Below are positions 32,958 through 42,135 of a stretch of 46,222 nt of DNA, one piece after another (positions within the stretch are counted from its first letter, which is position 1; each line of letters starts with the position of its first letter). The position numbers were made by a program, and so were the translations under genes. Source of the DNA: a virus. The notes beneath the pieces were generated by a model that had not been told where the DNA came from, ran no database searches, and was given only the letters and a program-made list of their open reading frames with translations. Location of the stretch: IMG/VR virus record IMGVR_UViG_3300005253_000033, positions 1 through 46,222 of that record; one strand, written 5' to 3'.

Positions 32958-33218
32958 ATGCCGTCCTTCAAAACTATGATGGCAAGTATCAGCAGGACGT
33001 CCCTTAAAAATCTAAGGGCTGCCCTTATAGACGGCATAGGACTTGAAAAAATCTTTCGGGAAATTAAGACTAAGAAACAAAAAAAAACTAAAGAGAAGGA
33101 GAAATATTCATGTGTCCAGAAGAAGATAAGAATATCACTAATGGAGGAGACCCGGTGGTTCAACTTTCGGGAGAGGCCCACGTGGCTCCATTGCCGCCCC
33201 TTCCCCGCTATCGGGTAA
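32958..33218 (+). CDS. Doubtful basic protein
   Basis: An 86-residue frame that fills the gap before the next gene but overlaps it by 109 bp. The first 50 residues are plausible (helical, then Lys-rich); the rest is probably a shadow. AGGG lies upstream. Confidence 0.3.
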   Translation: MPSFKTMMASISRTSLKNLRAALIDGIGLEKIFREIKTKKQKKTKEKEKYSCVQKKIRISLMEETRWFNFRERPTWLHCRPFPAIG

Positions 33219-33460
33219 TTTCTTATACCATCTGGGGTCAATGGTATGAGTCCGACAGCAACCAGTTTGCCGAAAAGCTCTCCGAGATACCACCGCCCTA
33301 CGAGCTGATGTCGGTTACCCATTATCCCAAGCCCATAACGGGTATGGAAAAAAACTCCGGGGTCCTAACAGAAATCGTAACCGTGGCCGTGTTTGAGTTT
33401 CGACCTCCCGCCCCGGCCCTACAGATAAGACAGATTCCCCTGGAGGTGGTCAAACCATAA
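33110..33460 (+). CDS. Unknown protein, 116 aa
   Basis: GAAGGAGAAA lies upstream of the ATG. A 30-residue Pro-rich, acidic start precedes a compact domain (RVISYTIWGQWYES, PPYELMSVTHYP). No family recognised. Confidence 0.65.
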   Translation: MCPEEDKNITNGGDPVVQLSGEAHVAPLPPLPRYRVISYTIWGQWYESDSNQFAEKLSEIPPPYELMSVTHYPKPITGMEKNSGVLTEIVTVAVFEFRPPAPALQIRQIPLEVVKP

Positions 33461-33546
33461 AGATTGAGTCGGAGATAACATGTTAAACACCGGACGTTAT
33501 TATATGTAAGATTTCTGATTGACCATATTAAGGTAGAGGAGGAGAC

Positions 33547-33942
33547 ATGCTAAAACAACTGTTGGTAATTTTCTGTCTAACAATAACGGTTTCCGGAAGT
33601 GCGGCCCCGAATCCCTGCGGTCTAAGGACGGTGGCTGTAATCGGACATAATAAACTGGCCAATGCCACCCGGCAACTGCTGAAGGAAGACATGACCCACC
33701 TGAGGCTGGTGGATTCCAAGAAGGACGCCGACGGCTTCTTCGTGGCCACCCAAAAACTCAGGCACTGGGGCAGGATGTGGTCCGGCCATCTGATTCTCTT
33801 TGACCGCGAGACCAACGTTCTCTGGCAGGCCAGTCAGTTCATTGGGACCGGAATATACGGGAAGGCCTTTCTAAAGGGCGCCCGGAGTCTCTTAAGAAAA
33901 TTTAACAAAGCAACGAAATGTTCAAAGGAAGACGCCCGGTGA
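33547..33942 (+). CDS. Exported protein, unknown
   Basis: A 131-residue protein with a Sec signal peptide (MLKQLLVIFCLTITVSGSAA). The mature part has alternating strands (VAVIGHNKLAN, LRLVDSKKDADGFF, HLILFDRETNVLWQAS), like small bacterial envelope proteins. GGAGGAG lies before the ATG. It is coupled to the next gene by a GTGA overlap. Confidence 0.7.
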   Translation: MLKQLLVIFCLTITVSGSAAPNPCGLRTVAVIGHNKLANATRQLLKEDMTHLRLVDSKKDADGFFVATQKLRHWGRMWSGHLILFDRETNVLWQASQFIGTGIYGKAFLKGARSLLRKFNKATKCSKEDAR

Positions 33943-34916
33943 CGACGACCCACGTTCAAACCATTGGTGAGAACTTCGCGGTTCAGCTGGAACCTCTCCA
34001 GAGTCTATTGACCTACATTGAGGAACGTTCATGGCTCGACCTTCGGACGGAACCGGCGGTTTCCCCGGCGTTCAAGGACTTTCACTTTTGTAACGTCTGG
34101 CGGGAGTTGGACTTTACCACCCGCTACGAATATATCCGAACCCAGGGAATGAGCCTACGGGACCGGTTAAAGTTCATCCTCCTCCTTCGGCATACCTTTT
34201 CAATTCCCACCGCCGAGATGCTGTATCAAGGGGCCACCCGGTCCGAGCTGGCGAAGTTCCATCAAGTTCACCCGATTCAGTCCCCGGCCGTCATGCTATA
34301 TCCCGGAAAGGGGCATACCGCCGTCTCCTGGGCCATTCGGCATCGAAGACACGTCAACAGTCGGGTAGATAAGTTTACTAATAAGTTGCTGGAGGGAAAA
34401 CCCAAGCCTACCGACGTGCTCAATCGAATTCAAAAACACTTTACTGGAATAGGAACCTTTCGGGCGTATGAGGTGTTTACTTCCCTTACCTACCACAAGG
34501 ACTTTCCATTCAACGAGAATGACATTACCGTAATTGGCCCGGGGGCCGTGGGGCCGCTTCGGTCCCTCTCCTTAGGCAGGTTGTCTAACGGAGAGCTAGG
34601 TCCCTTCCTTCGTCACCTTAGGCCATTCGTCCTGGAGAGGTTAATCGAGCGTGCACACGTTCATTGGATTCCACCCCACTGGCAACTTAGGTCAAGCGAC
34701 GTTCGCCGGTTTACCGTGCGCACCATGGAAGACTGTCTCTGCGAATGGCGAAAATTTCAAAACGTGACGGGCTCACTCCGGGCCAGGACTCGCCGTCGGA
34801 TAACCTCCGCTGAAAAGCTACAACGGGCGGGAACCGCCCTTCGACAGGCACGGGTCTGTCAGGACTATCTCAAGCCGGCCCGGGCCATCCTTCGACAGAT
34901 TAAAGACGGGAGGTAG
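33939..34916 (+). CDS. Thymine hypermodification protein (aGPT-PPase / 5-hmdU kinase helical-domain family)
   Basis: A 325-residue all-helical protein. Its signature segments are FCNVWRELD (about 50-58), GIGTFRAYE (170-178), IGPGAVGPLRSL (199-210) and MEDCLCEWRKF (263-273). These match the DNA-glycosylase-fold family of alpha-glutamyl/putrescinyl-thymine pyrophosphorylases and 5-hmdU DNA kinase helical domains of phages with hypermodified thymine. No P-loop domain is attached here. It would act on modified bases already in DNA. The GTG start is chosen because it overlaps the previous stop (GTGA) with AAGGA upstream; ATG at 33918 is the alternative. Family match is from memory of motif pattern. 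Confidence 0.75.
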   Translation: MTTTHVQTIGENFAVQLEPLQSLLTYIEERSWLDLRTEPAVSPAFKDFHFCNVWRELDFTTRYEYIRTQGMSLRDRLKFILLLRHTFSIPTAEMLYQGATRSELAKFHQVHPIQSPAVMLYPGKGHTAVSWAIRHRRHVNSRVDKFTNKLLEGKPKPTDVLNRIQKHFTGIGTFRAYEVFTSLTYHKDFPFNENDITVIGPGAVGPLRSLSLGRLSNGELGPFLRHLRPFVLERLIERAHVHWIPPHWQLRSSDVRRFTVRTMEDCLCEWRKFQNVTGSLRARTRRRITSAEKLQRAGTALRQARVCQDYLKPARAILRQIKDGR

Positions 34917-34918
34917 GT

Positions 34919-35209
34919 ATGATATTGATGATTACGAACTTTAATGAAATTTCAAAAGGCTTGACTCAGGCCCTCAACAAGCGAAATGTCCTCAATCAGA
35001 TGTTGACGGACCGGGAGATGAAAATTCCCTTAGCATTTTCAGATTTAGTCCATCGTCAAAATACCCTGTTGGAACTGGCGACAGAATTACTTGAAATTAT
35101 GAGGGCTTGCGAGAGGGCCATCGACGAGCTGGGGGTCATCGCCGAACAAGACGACAAGGAATTAATAATGTCCGTAAAGCTTCGGAAGAAACCATTGGAA
35201 GAAAATTAA
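34919..35209 (+). CDS. Small helical protein, 96 aa
   Basis: GGGAGG lies upstream. Nearly all helical, with a heptad-like pattern over residues 45-80. Its ATG follows two bases after the preceding stop. No family recognised. Confidence 0.65.
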   Translation: MILMITNFNEISKGLTQALNKRNVLNQMLTDREMKIPLAFSDLVHRQNTLLELATELLEIMRACERAIDELGVIAEQDDKELIMSVKLRKKPLEEN

Positions 35210-35279
35210 TAGGATTTGCGGAATGCCGGTACGGGGCTACCATCGGCATCCATCACCTAACGGGAAGGAAGACAAAACT

Positions 35280-35567
35280 ATGCGACAAAAGAACAAGCAA
35301 ACAGGAGACGGAAGATCGAAGGCTGATTCGCAAAGCCTTATACCGGGAGATAACGGTAATATCAAAGGAGGACTGACGGACCTCAAATGTCATCACCTCT
35401 TTCATCAGTTGATGGATGAGAACGTCCAGGGGGCCGGGTGTCCGGCCCGGGTTCGACAACGGGAGGGGGACGCCTATGTGTTCTACTGCGTCAGTTGTTT
35501 TGAGCCCCGGGCCGTACTGGTGGATAATTTTTATCGGATGGAGAAAGAACCGGCGGAGGGCGGATGA
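35280..35567 (+). CDS. Small Cys/His-rich protein
   Basis: A 95-residue protein with CHHLFH (about residue 37) and a later C-x6-to-YCVSC arrangement that could bind zinc. GGAAGGAAG lies upstream of the ATG; a longer frame from 35223 is possible. It overlaps the helicase start (ATGA). Confidence 0.6.
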   Translation: MRQKNKQTGDGRSKADSQSLIPGDNGNIKGGLTDLKCHHLFHQLMDENVQGAGCPARVRQREGDAYVFYCVSCFEPRAVLVDNFYRMEKEPAEGG

Positions 35568-37057
35568 GCCCGTTCTTCCAAAAGACGTTTAGCTTAGACG
35601 TGTCTCGTTGCATCTTTCCTCCATTCAAGCATCAAGTAATCGGTACCAACACGTTGGTAAACTCCCCGGTCTTTGCCCTGTTCGATGATATGGGCGTCGG
35701 AAAGACGAAACAAATTATAGATGCCGCCTGTATCCTGTTTGAGGTAGGGCAGATAGATACCGTCATTGTGGTCTGTCCCTCCGTGGTAAAGGAGGTGTGG
35801 CTGGACCCGGAGTACGGAGAGATTCAAAAGCATACCTGGGTACCCAGCCGGGTCCTCCACTTTCACTCTCAGGGAACTATGGAAATTTTACGGAAGAATA
35901 ATAAAGAACTTCTCTGGGTGATAACGAACTATGCCTTTCTTCGTCAGGACCAACATCTAAAACAACTGATACAGGAAATATCCGTGCTCAAAAAGTTTCT
36001 GGTTCTAGATGAATCTTCCTTTATAAAGTCACGAACCGCCCAACAAACTAAGGCTTGCCTAAAGCTTCGAAAGACCTGTGCCCGGGTGGTTATCGTAAAC
36101 GGTATTCCCGTCGCCAGTTCCCCCCTCGATCTTTGGTCGCAATTCAGGATTCTTCATACTGCCATCCTCCCCTTTAGAAATTTCTATCACTTTAGGTCGT
36201 GCTTTGCCGTCATGGGTGGTTGGCAGAACCGTCAGATAATAAAATGGCATAATCTCGAATACCTTCAAAAATTAATCAAACCCTGGATGCTTCGCCGTAC
36301 GAAGGAGGAGTGCCTGGACCTTCCCCCCAAGCTCTATACCACCCTCGAACCCGAGATGACCCCGGTCACTTATCGTCTTTACAAAGAGATGCGAGACGAC
36401 ATGGTGGCCTGGTTGGATACCCTGTCCTCCGTGGCCAACCAGCCCATCGTTAAAATCCTAAGGTTGGCTCAACTAATAGGTGGATTCTTAGGCGGCGTAG
36501 AGGAGGTTGAACGGATTGTTACTGTAGAGGTAGGGCGAGAAAAACTGGACGCGTTGAAAACCTGGTTAATGGAGAAGAAACAAACGGACCCCGACCTCCG
36601 GGTACTAATCTGGTGCCGGTTTCGCCGGGAACTGATACGATGTGCCCGGGAACTGGAATTCGACCCTAAGTTACAATTCAAGGTATTCACCCTCTGTGGA
36701 GGCCAGACCCTTCAGGATAGGAAAGCGGGTATCCGAGAGTTCACCTCCCCGCGCTTGAAGGGACCGGTGGCCATGGTGGGACAACCGCAGGCGGGTGGGT
36801 TCGGGCTTAACTTCACCAGCTGTCATACCGTAATCTATATGTCGAATGACTTTAACCTACTCACGCGAAAACAGTCGGAGGACCGGGTTCACCGAAAGGG
36901 TCAACAGAAGGCCGTCCTATACGTCGACATTCTAGCCCGCGGACCCAAGGGGCAAAAGACCATCGACCATAAGATACGAAGGGTTCTACAGAAGAAGGAG
37001 GAGATTGCCACCTGGACCATAGACCGGTGGCGCAAGCTGCTGGTCGAGGACATCTAA
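35564..37057 (+). CDS. SNF2-family DNA helicase/translocase
   Basis: A 497-residue superfamily 2 ATPase. Motif I is MGVGKT (43-48), motif II LDESSF (near 148), motif III a VNGIPV segment, and motifs V-VI QAGGFGLNF and QSEDRVHRKGQ, the SNF2 hallmark. Such proteins stand next to phage primases and probably remodel replication or recombination structures. First gene of the replication block. Confidence 0.93.
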   Translation: MSPFFQKTFSLDVSRCIFPPFKHQVIGTNTLVNSPVFALFDDMGVGKTKQIIDAACILFEVGQIDTVIVVCPSVVKEVWLDPEYGEIQKHTWVPSRVLHFHSQGTMEILRKNNKELLWVITNYAFLRQDQHLKQLIQEISVLKKFLVLDESSFIKSRTAQQTKACLKLRKTCARVVIVNGIPVASSPLDLWSQFRILHTAILPFRNFYHFRSCFAVMGGWQNRQIIKWHNLEYLQKLIKPWMLRRTKEECLDLPPKLYTTLEPEMTPVTYRLYKEMRDDMVAWLDTLSSVANQPIVKILRLAQLIGGFLGGVEEVERIVTVEVGREKLDALKTWLMEKKQTDPDLRVLIWCRFRRELIRCARELEFDPKLQFKVFTLCGGQTLQDRKAGIREFTSPRLKGPVAMVGQPQAGGFGLNFTSCHTVIYMSNDFNLLTRKQSEDRVHRKGQQKAVLYVDILARGPKGQKTIDHKIRRVLQKKEEIATWTIDRWRKLLVEDI

Positions 37058-37078
37058 AATAAAGTGGAGGCACACACA

Positions 37079-37609
37079 ATGGGAAAGTATTCTCACCTAA
37101 AGGGAAAGTTCGCCGTGTTTGAAAATCCGGACAAGTCCTACCAAGCCCGGGTAAACCAAACAAAATCTCAGATTAAAAAGGACCACCAGACCGTCTCGGC
37201 CCTTTGTGAGTATTTTGTGACGTGGAAGTTAACCAAGAAACAACGTCAAGAAGAAATAGAGGAGGCCAACCTCTTCCTTGAGGCCTTAAGTCAACTGCTC
37301 AAGGACCACCTGGAGGAGGAGGAGATCGAAAATCTTACCCTGGAGAGCGGGGTTACCTTATTCTTAAAGATAAATCCGCTGGCTCAGGTCTTTGACCCTA
37401 AGAAGCTGATGGACTGGATTAAACGAGGTAAGCGTAAAGAACTCTTGAGTGTCAACGCAAATACCCTGACGGCCTATTGTAAGGAAATCTTGGATACCGG
37501 AAAAAAGTTACCGCCCGGGGTCAAGATATTCATGCGGTCGTCCATCGGGAGCCGCGGTGTCTCAGGACAGAAAAAGAAAAAACAAACTAAGGAGAAACAA
37601 GATGTTTAA
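37079..37609 (+). CDS. Unknown replication-block protein with coiled coil
   Basis: A 176-residue protein. Residues 15-90 form a charged helical region, then a compact part (GVTLFLKINPLAQVFD, LMDWIKRG, PPGVKIFMRSSIGSRG) seen in many phage proteins beside ssDNA-binding genes. Function unknown. GTGGAGG lies upstream; it overlaps the next gene by 8 bp. Confidence 0.7.
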   Translation: MGKYSHLKGKFAVFENPDKSYQARVNQTKSQIKKDHQTVSALCEYFVTWKLTKKQRQEEIEEANLFLEALSQLLKDHLEEEEIENLTLESGVTLFLKINPLAQVFDPKKLMDWIKRGKRKELLSVNANTLTAYCKEILDTGKKLPPGVKIFMRSSIGSRGVSGQKKKKQTKEKQDV

Positions 37610-38360
37610 GAAGGAACTACAAAAAAGAAAAGATGACGTTGAGCTAATTCTGCCGGACTACATTCCGCCAAAGTCCAAGGGACTGGACGAGGTGGAATCG
37701 GAGGATGTTCTCATTCCTCGCATGTCCATCTGTCAAACTATGTCCCCTCAACGGTCGACCGCGGACCCCTCCTACATCGAGGGACTAGAGGAGGGAAACC
37801 TCTTTAATACGGTAACCGGGACGAACTACGGCTCGGGACCGGTCCGGGTAATTCCGCTGATGTTCAAAAAGACCCGGATTCTCTTTCGACCCTTAGAGGC
37901 GGGAGGCGGAATTCTCTGCCAGTCCTTCAACGGCCGGACCGGGGGCGTCCTCTCTCCCGAATCCTGTAAAGCATGCCCCAAGAGTCAATGGGGCAAGCAG
38001 GGGGAAAAGCCTGAGTGCCTGAGGTTGATGAACTACCCGGCGATGGTGGTCAAGGACAACTCGCTCATCATCGTTTCCATGAAGGCCTCCAGCATGAAGA
38101 CTGCCCGACAGTGGAACTCGCTGCTGAAGCAGAAGGCCGAACCGGCCTTTGCAAAGTACTACGATATTTCTACCCAGTCGGCAACTAACAACTTCGGTAC
38201 CTTCTTCATCTTTGCCCTCCGACCGATGGGGTACGTGTCGAAGGTAAACTTCGGTTTGGCGGAGAAGAACTACAAACTTATGACCGACTTCGCCGACCTC
38301 ATGGATACATCGGGACTCAACGTGGAGACCGAAGAAAGTGAGGCGGCCTCTGAGCTGTAA
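37602..38360 (+). CDS. Possible ssDNA-binding protein
   Basis: A 252-residue protein. It has LIPRMSICQTMSP near residue 38, GNLFNTVTGTNYG, a possible zinc-binding Cys set (SCKACPK...PEC, about 120-145), and a very acidic tail (VETEESEAASEL) as in phage SSB proteins. It lies between helicase and primase genes. AAGGAG lies upstream of the ATG. Confidence 0.6.
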   Translation: MFKKELQKRKDDVELILPDYIPPKSKGLDEVESEDVLIPRMSICQTMSPQRSTADPSYIEGLEEGNLFNTVTGTNYGSGPVRVIPLMFKKTRILFRPLEAGGGILCQSFNGRTGGVLSPESCKACPKSQWGKQGEKPECLRLMNYPAMVVKDNSLIIVSMKASSMKTARQWNSLLKQKAEPAFAKYYDISTQSATNNFGTFFIFALRPMGYVSKVNFGLAEKNYKLMTDFADLMDTSGLNVETEESEAASEL

Positions 38361-38369
38361 TCGACGCCC

Positions 38370-39857
38370 ATGGACACGCTGAAGGGTTTTTCTGAGTTGT
38401 TCGTCGGGGGCTCACAGGCCCACGGAGAGTGGGACGTCAACCATGAGGCAAGAACCATTCGGGAGCCCGCGACGACGTCTGATTATGAGGCCCATCTTGA
38501 GGGTAAGATGGGTCTCGGTCTTATACCTATACGATTGGACGGCTCCTGTCGATTCGGGGCCATCGACATTGATATAAATACCATTGACCACCAGGGGTTA
38601 CTTCGAGAGGTTCTACGGCGCCATCTGCCCCTGTCGGTTTGCCGTAGCAAGTCCGGCGGGGCACACCTTTATCTATTTATAAAAGAACCGGGGCTGATGG
38701 CCAACCAGGTTCAGGCTCTCCTTAAGAGATGGGCCAGTCTTCTGGGGCACCCGGGGTCGGAGATATTTCCAAAACAAGTTAAGGTCAACAAACGGTCCTT
38801 GGGAAATTGGATTAACTTGCCCTACTTCAATGCGAAGAAGAGCATCCGGTATGCCCTGGCTTCCTCGGGTGCCCTGACCATAGAAGAATTTCTAGCCTCG
38901 ATTCGGTTCTTCGACCCCGACCTTAGCGACATCGACGAGACCCAAAATACCAAGACCTCCGAGATGCCCCCCTGTCTTCAGACCCTGATTCAGATCGGCC
39001 TACCGGAGGGACAACGAAATCAAGGTTTGTTTAACTTTGCGGTCTTCTACCGAAAGTCAAATCCCAATGAATGGGAGGAACGGATACTCCAGCACAACTC
39101 CTCCTATGTCAAGCCGCCCCTCTCCTACCGGGAGGTCCAGTCCATTATTAAGTCGGTGGGGAGCATCAAGTACCAATATCTCTGTGAGCAGGAACCCATA
39201 GCTTCCCGTTGTAACAAAGCCGTTTGCGTTACCCTGAAGTATGGGGTCAGCCACATGCCCTGGCAGGAGGCCGGGAGCTATGATGAATTTCTCTGTGCCA
39301 ACCTTCGAAAGCTGTTGACCGACCCGCCGAAGTATATTTTAGAAGTTTGCGGGCACGATATTATTTTAGACTCTGAGGAGTTCTTCAAGTTCCCTCGATT
39401 TAGAATGAGGGTTGCCGAGATACTGGACTTGATGCTCGCTCCTATGAAACAACCCCGGTGGGAGCATAACATCAAGAAGCTCTTGGCCACCAAGAAGGAC
39501 GTGGAGGCTCCCGAGGACGTAACCCAGTTAGGTCACGTAATGGTTCGATTCCAAGAGTTCTTAACCCTGCGTGAACGTGCCCAAGGTTTAGAGGACATTA
39601 TCCGAGGTATCCCGGTGACCCAGGGTGACCGGATACTATTTCGAGGAAGCGACCTCCGCCGATTCTTATTTATTCATAGAATCAACATGACCGACATGGG
39701 CAAGGTCTATCTAATGTTAAAGGAGGAGGGCTGTACCCAGGTTCGAATCCGGGTAGCCGGAAAACACCTAAAGCTCTGGGGTTATCCGGTAGCTAGGGTT
39801 AACGAACAGACGGAGGATTTTCCTAAACCCGCGGGGGATACCAAGGAGGAACTGTGA
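38370..39857 (+). CDS. Archaeo-eukaryotic primase (TOTE-type)
   Basis: A 495-residue protein. The N-terminal AEP domain has the catalytic DID pair (Asp66, Asp68) in FGAIDIDIN and the S-K-S-G-G-x-H motif (93-99). A PriCT-like helical region follows (PEGQRNQGLFNFAVFYRK, then a Cys-rich part near 275-285). The arrangement resembles TOTE conflict-system primases used by phages. It would prime replication. No strong ribosome binding site; it starts 9 bp after the previous gene. Confidence 0.88.
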   Translation: MDTLKGFSELFVGGSQAHGEWDVNHEARTIREPATTSDYEAHLEGKMGLGLIPIRLDGSCRFGAIDIDINTIDHQGLLREVLRRHLPLSVCRSKSGGAHLYLFIKEPGLMANQVQALLKRWASLLGHPGSEIFPKQVKVNKRSLGNWINLPYFNAKKSIRYALASSGALTIEEFLASIRFFDPDLSDIDETQNTKTSEMPPCLQTLIQIGLPEGQRNQGLFNFAVFYRKSNPNEWEERILQHNSSYVKPPLSYREVQSIIKSVGSIKYQYLCEQEPIASRCNKAVCVTLKYGVSHMPWQEAGSYDEFLCANLRKLLTDPPKYILEVCGHDIILDSEEFFKFPRFRMRVAEILDLMLAPMKQPRWEHNIKKLLATKKDVEAPEDVTQLGHVMVRFQEFLTLRERAQGLEDIIRGIPVTQGDRILFRGSDLRRFLFIHRINMTDMGKVYLMLKEEGCTQVRIRVAGKHLKLWGYPVARVNEQTEDFPKPAGDTKEEL

Positions 39858-41329
39858 AAACCATAAAGATATACGGACCCCCGGGTACCGGAAAGACGGA
39901 GGCCCTTCTAGGTCTCTTTAACTCTGAACTTCGCCGTCACTCTACCGACCAAATTGCGTTCTGCACATTCACCCGGGCGGCTCGGGAAGAGGCCCTGAAT
40001 CGGTCGGGATTCGGGGCGGCCGCTGAGTCGAAGCTGAAGTACCTTCGAACCATCCACTCCCTTTGTTTTAGAGAACTCCGCTTGGGTCGAAACCGAATGG
40101 TGACCCCCAAGTTGTTGAAGGCCTTTGGGGCCACATTGGGCATACGGCTATCCGGCAAAACCGACCCGATGACCGAGGATCTGGGTGACTCCTATCAGGC
40201 CCCGGCAAAGGGCGATCTGTTCGTTCAGCTTTATCACCTGTCCCGACATCGGGGGATACCGATGATAGAGCTTCTTAGAAATGCCCCGGGCAACGTTACC
40301 CTTCGGGAAATCCAACACTTTATCGAGCACTATGAATTTTGGAAAAGACGGGAAGGTCTATATGACTTCACCGATCTGCTGGTGATTTATCTACAACGTG
40401 GAAATCCCCTCCCGGTGGCCGTCATCTTTATAGACGAGGCTCAGGACCTATCCCCGCTTCAGTGGGAGGTGGTCAACAAGTTGGGGGCCAACGTTCATAC
40501 CCGATACCTGGCCGGGGATGACGACCAGGCCATCTTTGTCTGGGCGGGGGCGTCGGCTCAGACCTTCAATGAAATAAAGGCGGCCAATGAGTGGGTCCTA
40601 CCTAAGTCATATAGGGTTCCTCGTCAGATATTCAAGCTGGCCCAGACCATCATTGCGCGGGTTCGAAATCGAAAGGAAAAAGAGTTTCAGCCGGCCGACC
40701 TGGAAGGTTCGGTGGAGCGAACATTTCAAGCCGACTACTTGCCCCGGTACCCGGCCCCCATATTTATGTTGTTTAGAAACGCGTACCGGGGAGTTCACCT
40801 AGGCATGCGTCTGGAGGAGGCGGGGGTACCGTTTCTAGGGGCGAACTCCATCATACAACGATATAAACTGGGTGAGATTTTTGCGGCCTGGCGGGACTTG
40901 TGTCGGGGCCGGGAGATATATCGGGACAAGGCTCAGTTGCTGGTGAATATGTCAAGCAAGGATTGGCTGGTGCCCGGTATCAAAGAGAGGGAACTGGGGG
41001 AAACGATAAGGGCCGAGGATATTTATCTTCGGAAACCCGGTCAAGAAGAATGGCCCCGGACCCTCTTTCATCTACCCCGAAAGGAATTCTTAGCCAAGTG
41101 CAACCCGGAGGAAATCATCCGCCCTCGAATAACCCTTATGTCGATTCATCAGTCCAAGGGTCGGGAGGCCCCAACCATCTGTCTGGATACGGAGCTGGCC
41201 CGGCGAACCTACAGTTCTATGCTTTGGCAACCGGAAGACGAGCATCGGGTCTGGTATGTGGCCGTCACCCGGGCCAAGGAGCGGCTGGTGATAATGGAAC
41301 CGGGGGATATAAAGAACTATGCCTTATAA
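39854..41329 (+). CDS. UvrD/Rep-like superfamily 1 helicase
   Basis: A 491-residue helicase. Motif I is GPPGTGKT (8-15), motif Ia TFTRAAREE, motif II FIDEAQDLS, motif III AGDDDQAIFVWAGA, motif V SIHQSKGREA and motif VI YVAVTRAKERL. It overlaps the primase stop (ATGA). The likely role is unwinding in replication or recombination. Last gene of the replication operon. Confidence 0.95.
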   Translation: MKTIKIYGPPGTGKTEALLGLFNSELRRHSTDQIAFCTFTRAAREEALNRSGFGAAAESKLKYLRTIHSLCFRELRLGRNRMVTPKLLKAFGATLGIRLSGKTDPMTEDLGDSYQAPAKGDLFVQLYHLSRHRGIPMIELLRNAPGNVTLREIQHFIEHYEFWKRREGLYDFTDLLVIYLQRGNPLPVAVIFIDEAQDLSPLQWEVVNKLGANVHTRYLAGDDDQAIFVWAGASAQTFNEIKAANEWVLPKSYRVPRQIFKLAQTIIARVRNRKEKEFQPADLEGSVERTFQADYLPRYPAPIFMLFRNAYRGVHLGMRLEEAGVPFLGANSIIQRYKLGEIFAAWRDLCRGREIYRDKAQLLVNMSSKDWLVPGIKERELGETIRAEDIYLRKPGQEEWPRTLFHLPRKEFLAKCNPEEIIRPRITLMSIHQSKGREAPTICLDTELARRTYSSMLWQPEDEHRVWYVAVTRAKERLVIMEPGDIKNYAL

Positions 41330-41353
41330 TCATTTGAAAATAAGCTAGTTATA

Positions 41354-41383
41354 TTGAAATTTCTACCTGATGGGTCCTAAAAT
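41354..41383 (+). promoter_or_regulatory. Sigma70-like promoter
   Basis: TTGAAA, 18-bp spacer, TAAAAT, in the A/T-rich gap after the helicase gene. It probably drives the small-gene cluster that follows. Confidence 0.5.
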
Positions 41384-41416
41384 TTGAAGAAAGTAAGGTT
41401 TTTTAGCCCTAAGTTA

Positions 41417-41444
41417 TTGAAAACAAAGCGAAAAAAGTTAAGAT
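41417..41444 (+). promoter_or_regulatory. Second sigma70-like promoter
   Basis: TTGAAA, 16-bp spacer, TAAGAT, in the same gap, about 65 bp upstream of the first small gene. Confidence 0.45.
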
Positions 41445-41511
41445 TTTTTAGTGTACAAAGCTATAGACTAGTGTTAAAATATATTTACAGTAAGGGTTAA
41501 GGAGATTGAAA

Positions 41512-41859
41512 ATGGTACAAAATGGTAACCAAGCGGAGGCAAGGAATATGACAGCCCTAGAAATAGTTAAGACATTCAACAAACAGGTACAAGGAATTCA
41601 CTGTATCATTGCGAGAAAGGCCAGGAAAGAGCATTCTTGTTCAGCCCACTCATCTCCCACGTGTCCATATAGAATCCAAAAGGGCGAGGCATACCTAGAG
41701 AAAAAGTTTGGCAGTTTTTATAGTCAAGTAATTCTCCGATATCATCCGCTCTGCTACCTAGCTGGACATTGCCATAAAAATGAGATACGTCTTCACCGCT
41801 TTTTACTTACTGGGATACCCAGCAGTTTGCCACTGATTCCCCTATTCCCTGAATCTTAG
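41512..41859 (+). CDS. Small Cys/His-rich, possibly zinc-binding protein
   Basis: A 115-residue protein. Cys and His are grouped in residues 42-90 (CSAHSSPTC, then RYHPLCYLAGHC), with RIQKGEAYLEKKF between, a layout like PARP-type zinc fingers. AAGGAG lies upstream of the ATG; a TTG two codons earlier is an alternative. Confidence 0.65.
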   Translation: MVQNGNQAEARNMTALEIVKTFNKQVQGIHCIIARKARKEHSCSAHSSPTCPYRIQKGEAYLEKKFGSFYSQVILRYHPLCYLAGHCHKNEIRLHRFLLTGIPSSLPLIPLFPES

Positions 41860-41886
41860 TCGGACGTTAACAAAAGGAGATTGAAA

Positions 41887-42135
41887 ATGGCACAAAGAAA
41901 AAGAGCTAGCAGTAAAAGATTGGAAAGGTTACAGGCGGTTCGGCGTCAGGTGTCGAACTGCTGCCTCTCGAAGTTCGACCACGTTTTTATCGGGGCCTGC
42001 ATTTCAGGGATGAATGAAAAACAGTTTGAAAGATGTCTGCGGGTTGCGGTCAAGCAGAATGAAGAGGTGGTTGTGATGGTTCAAAGGGCCATCGATAACT
42101 TCTATCTGGATGAAGTAAAAAAAGAGGTTAATTAG
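41887..42135 (+). CDS. Small basic protein, 82 aa
   Basis: Same start context as the preceding gene (AAGGAGATTGAAAATGG). Basic N-terminus with three Cys. Its TAG stop provides the first base of a hammerhead-like element. No family recognised. Confidence 0.65.
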   Translation: MAQRKRASSKRLERLQAVRRQVSNCCLSKFDHVFIGACISGMNEKQFERCLRVAVKQNEEVVVMVQRAIDNFYLDEVKKEVN

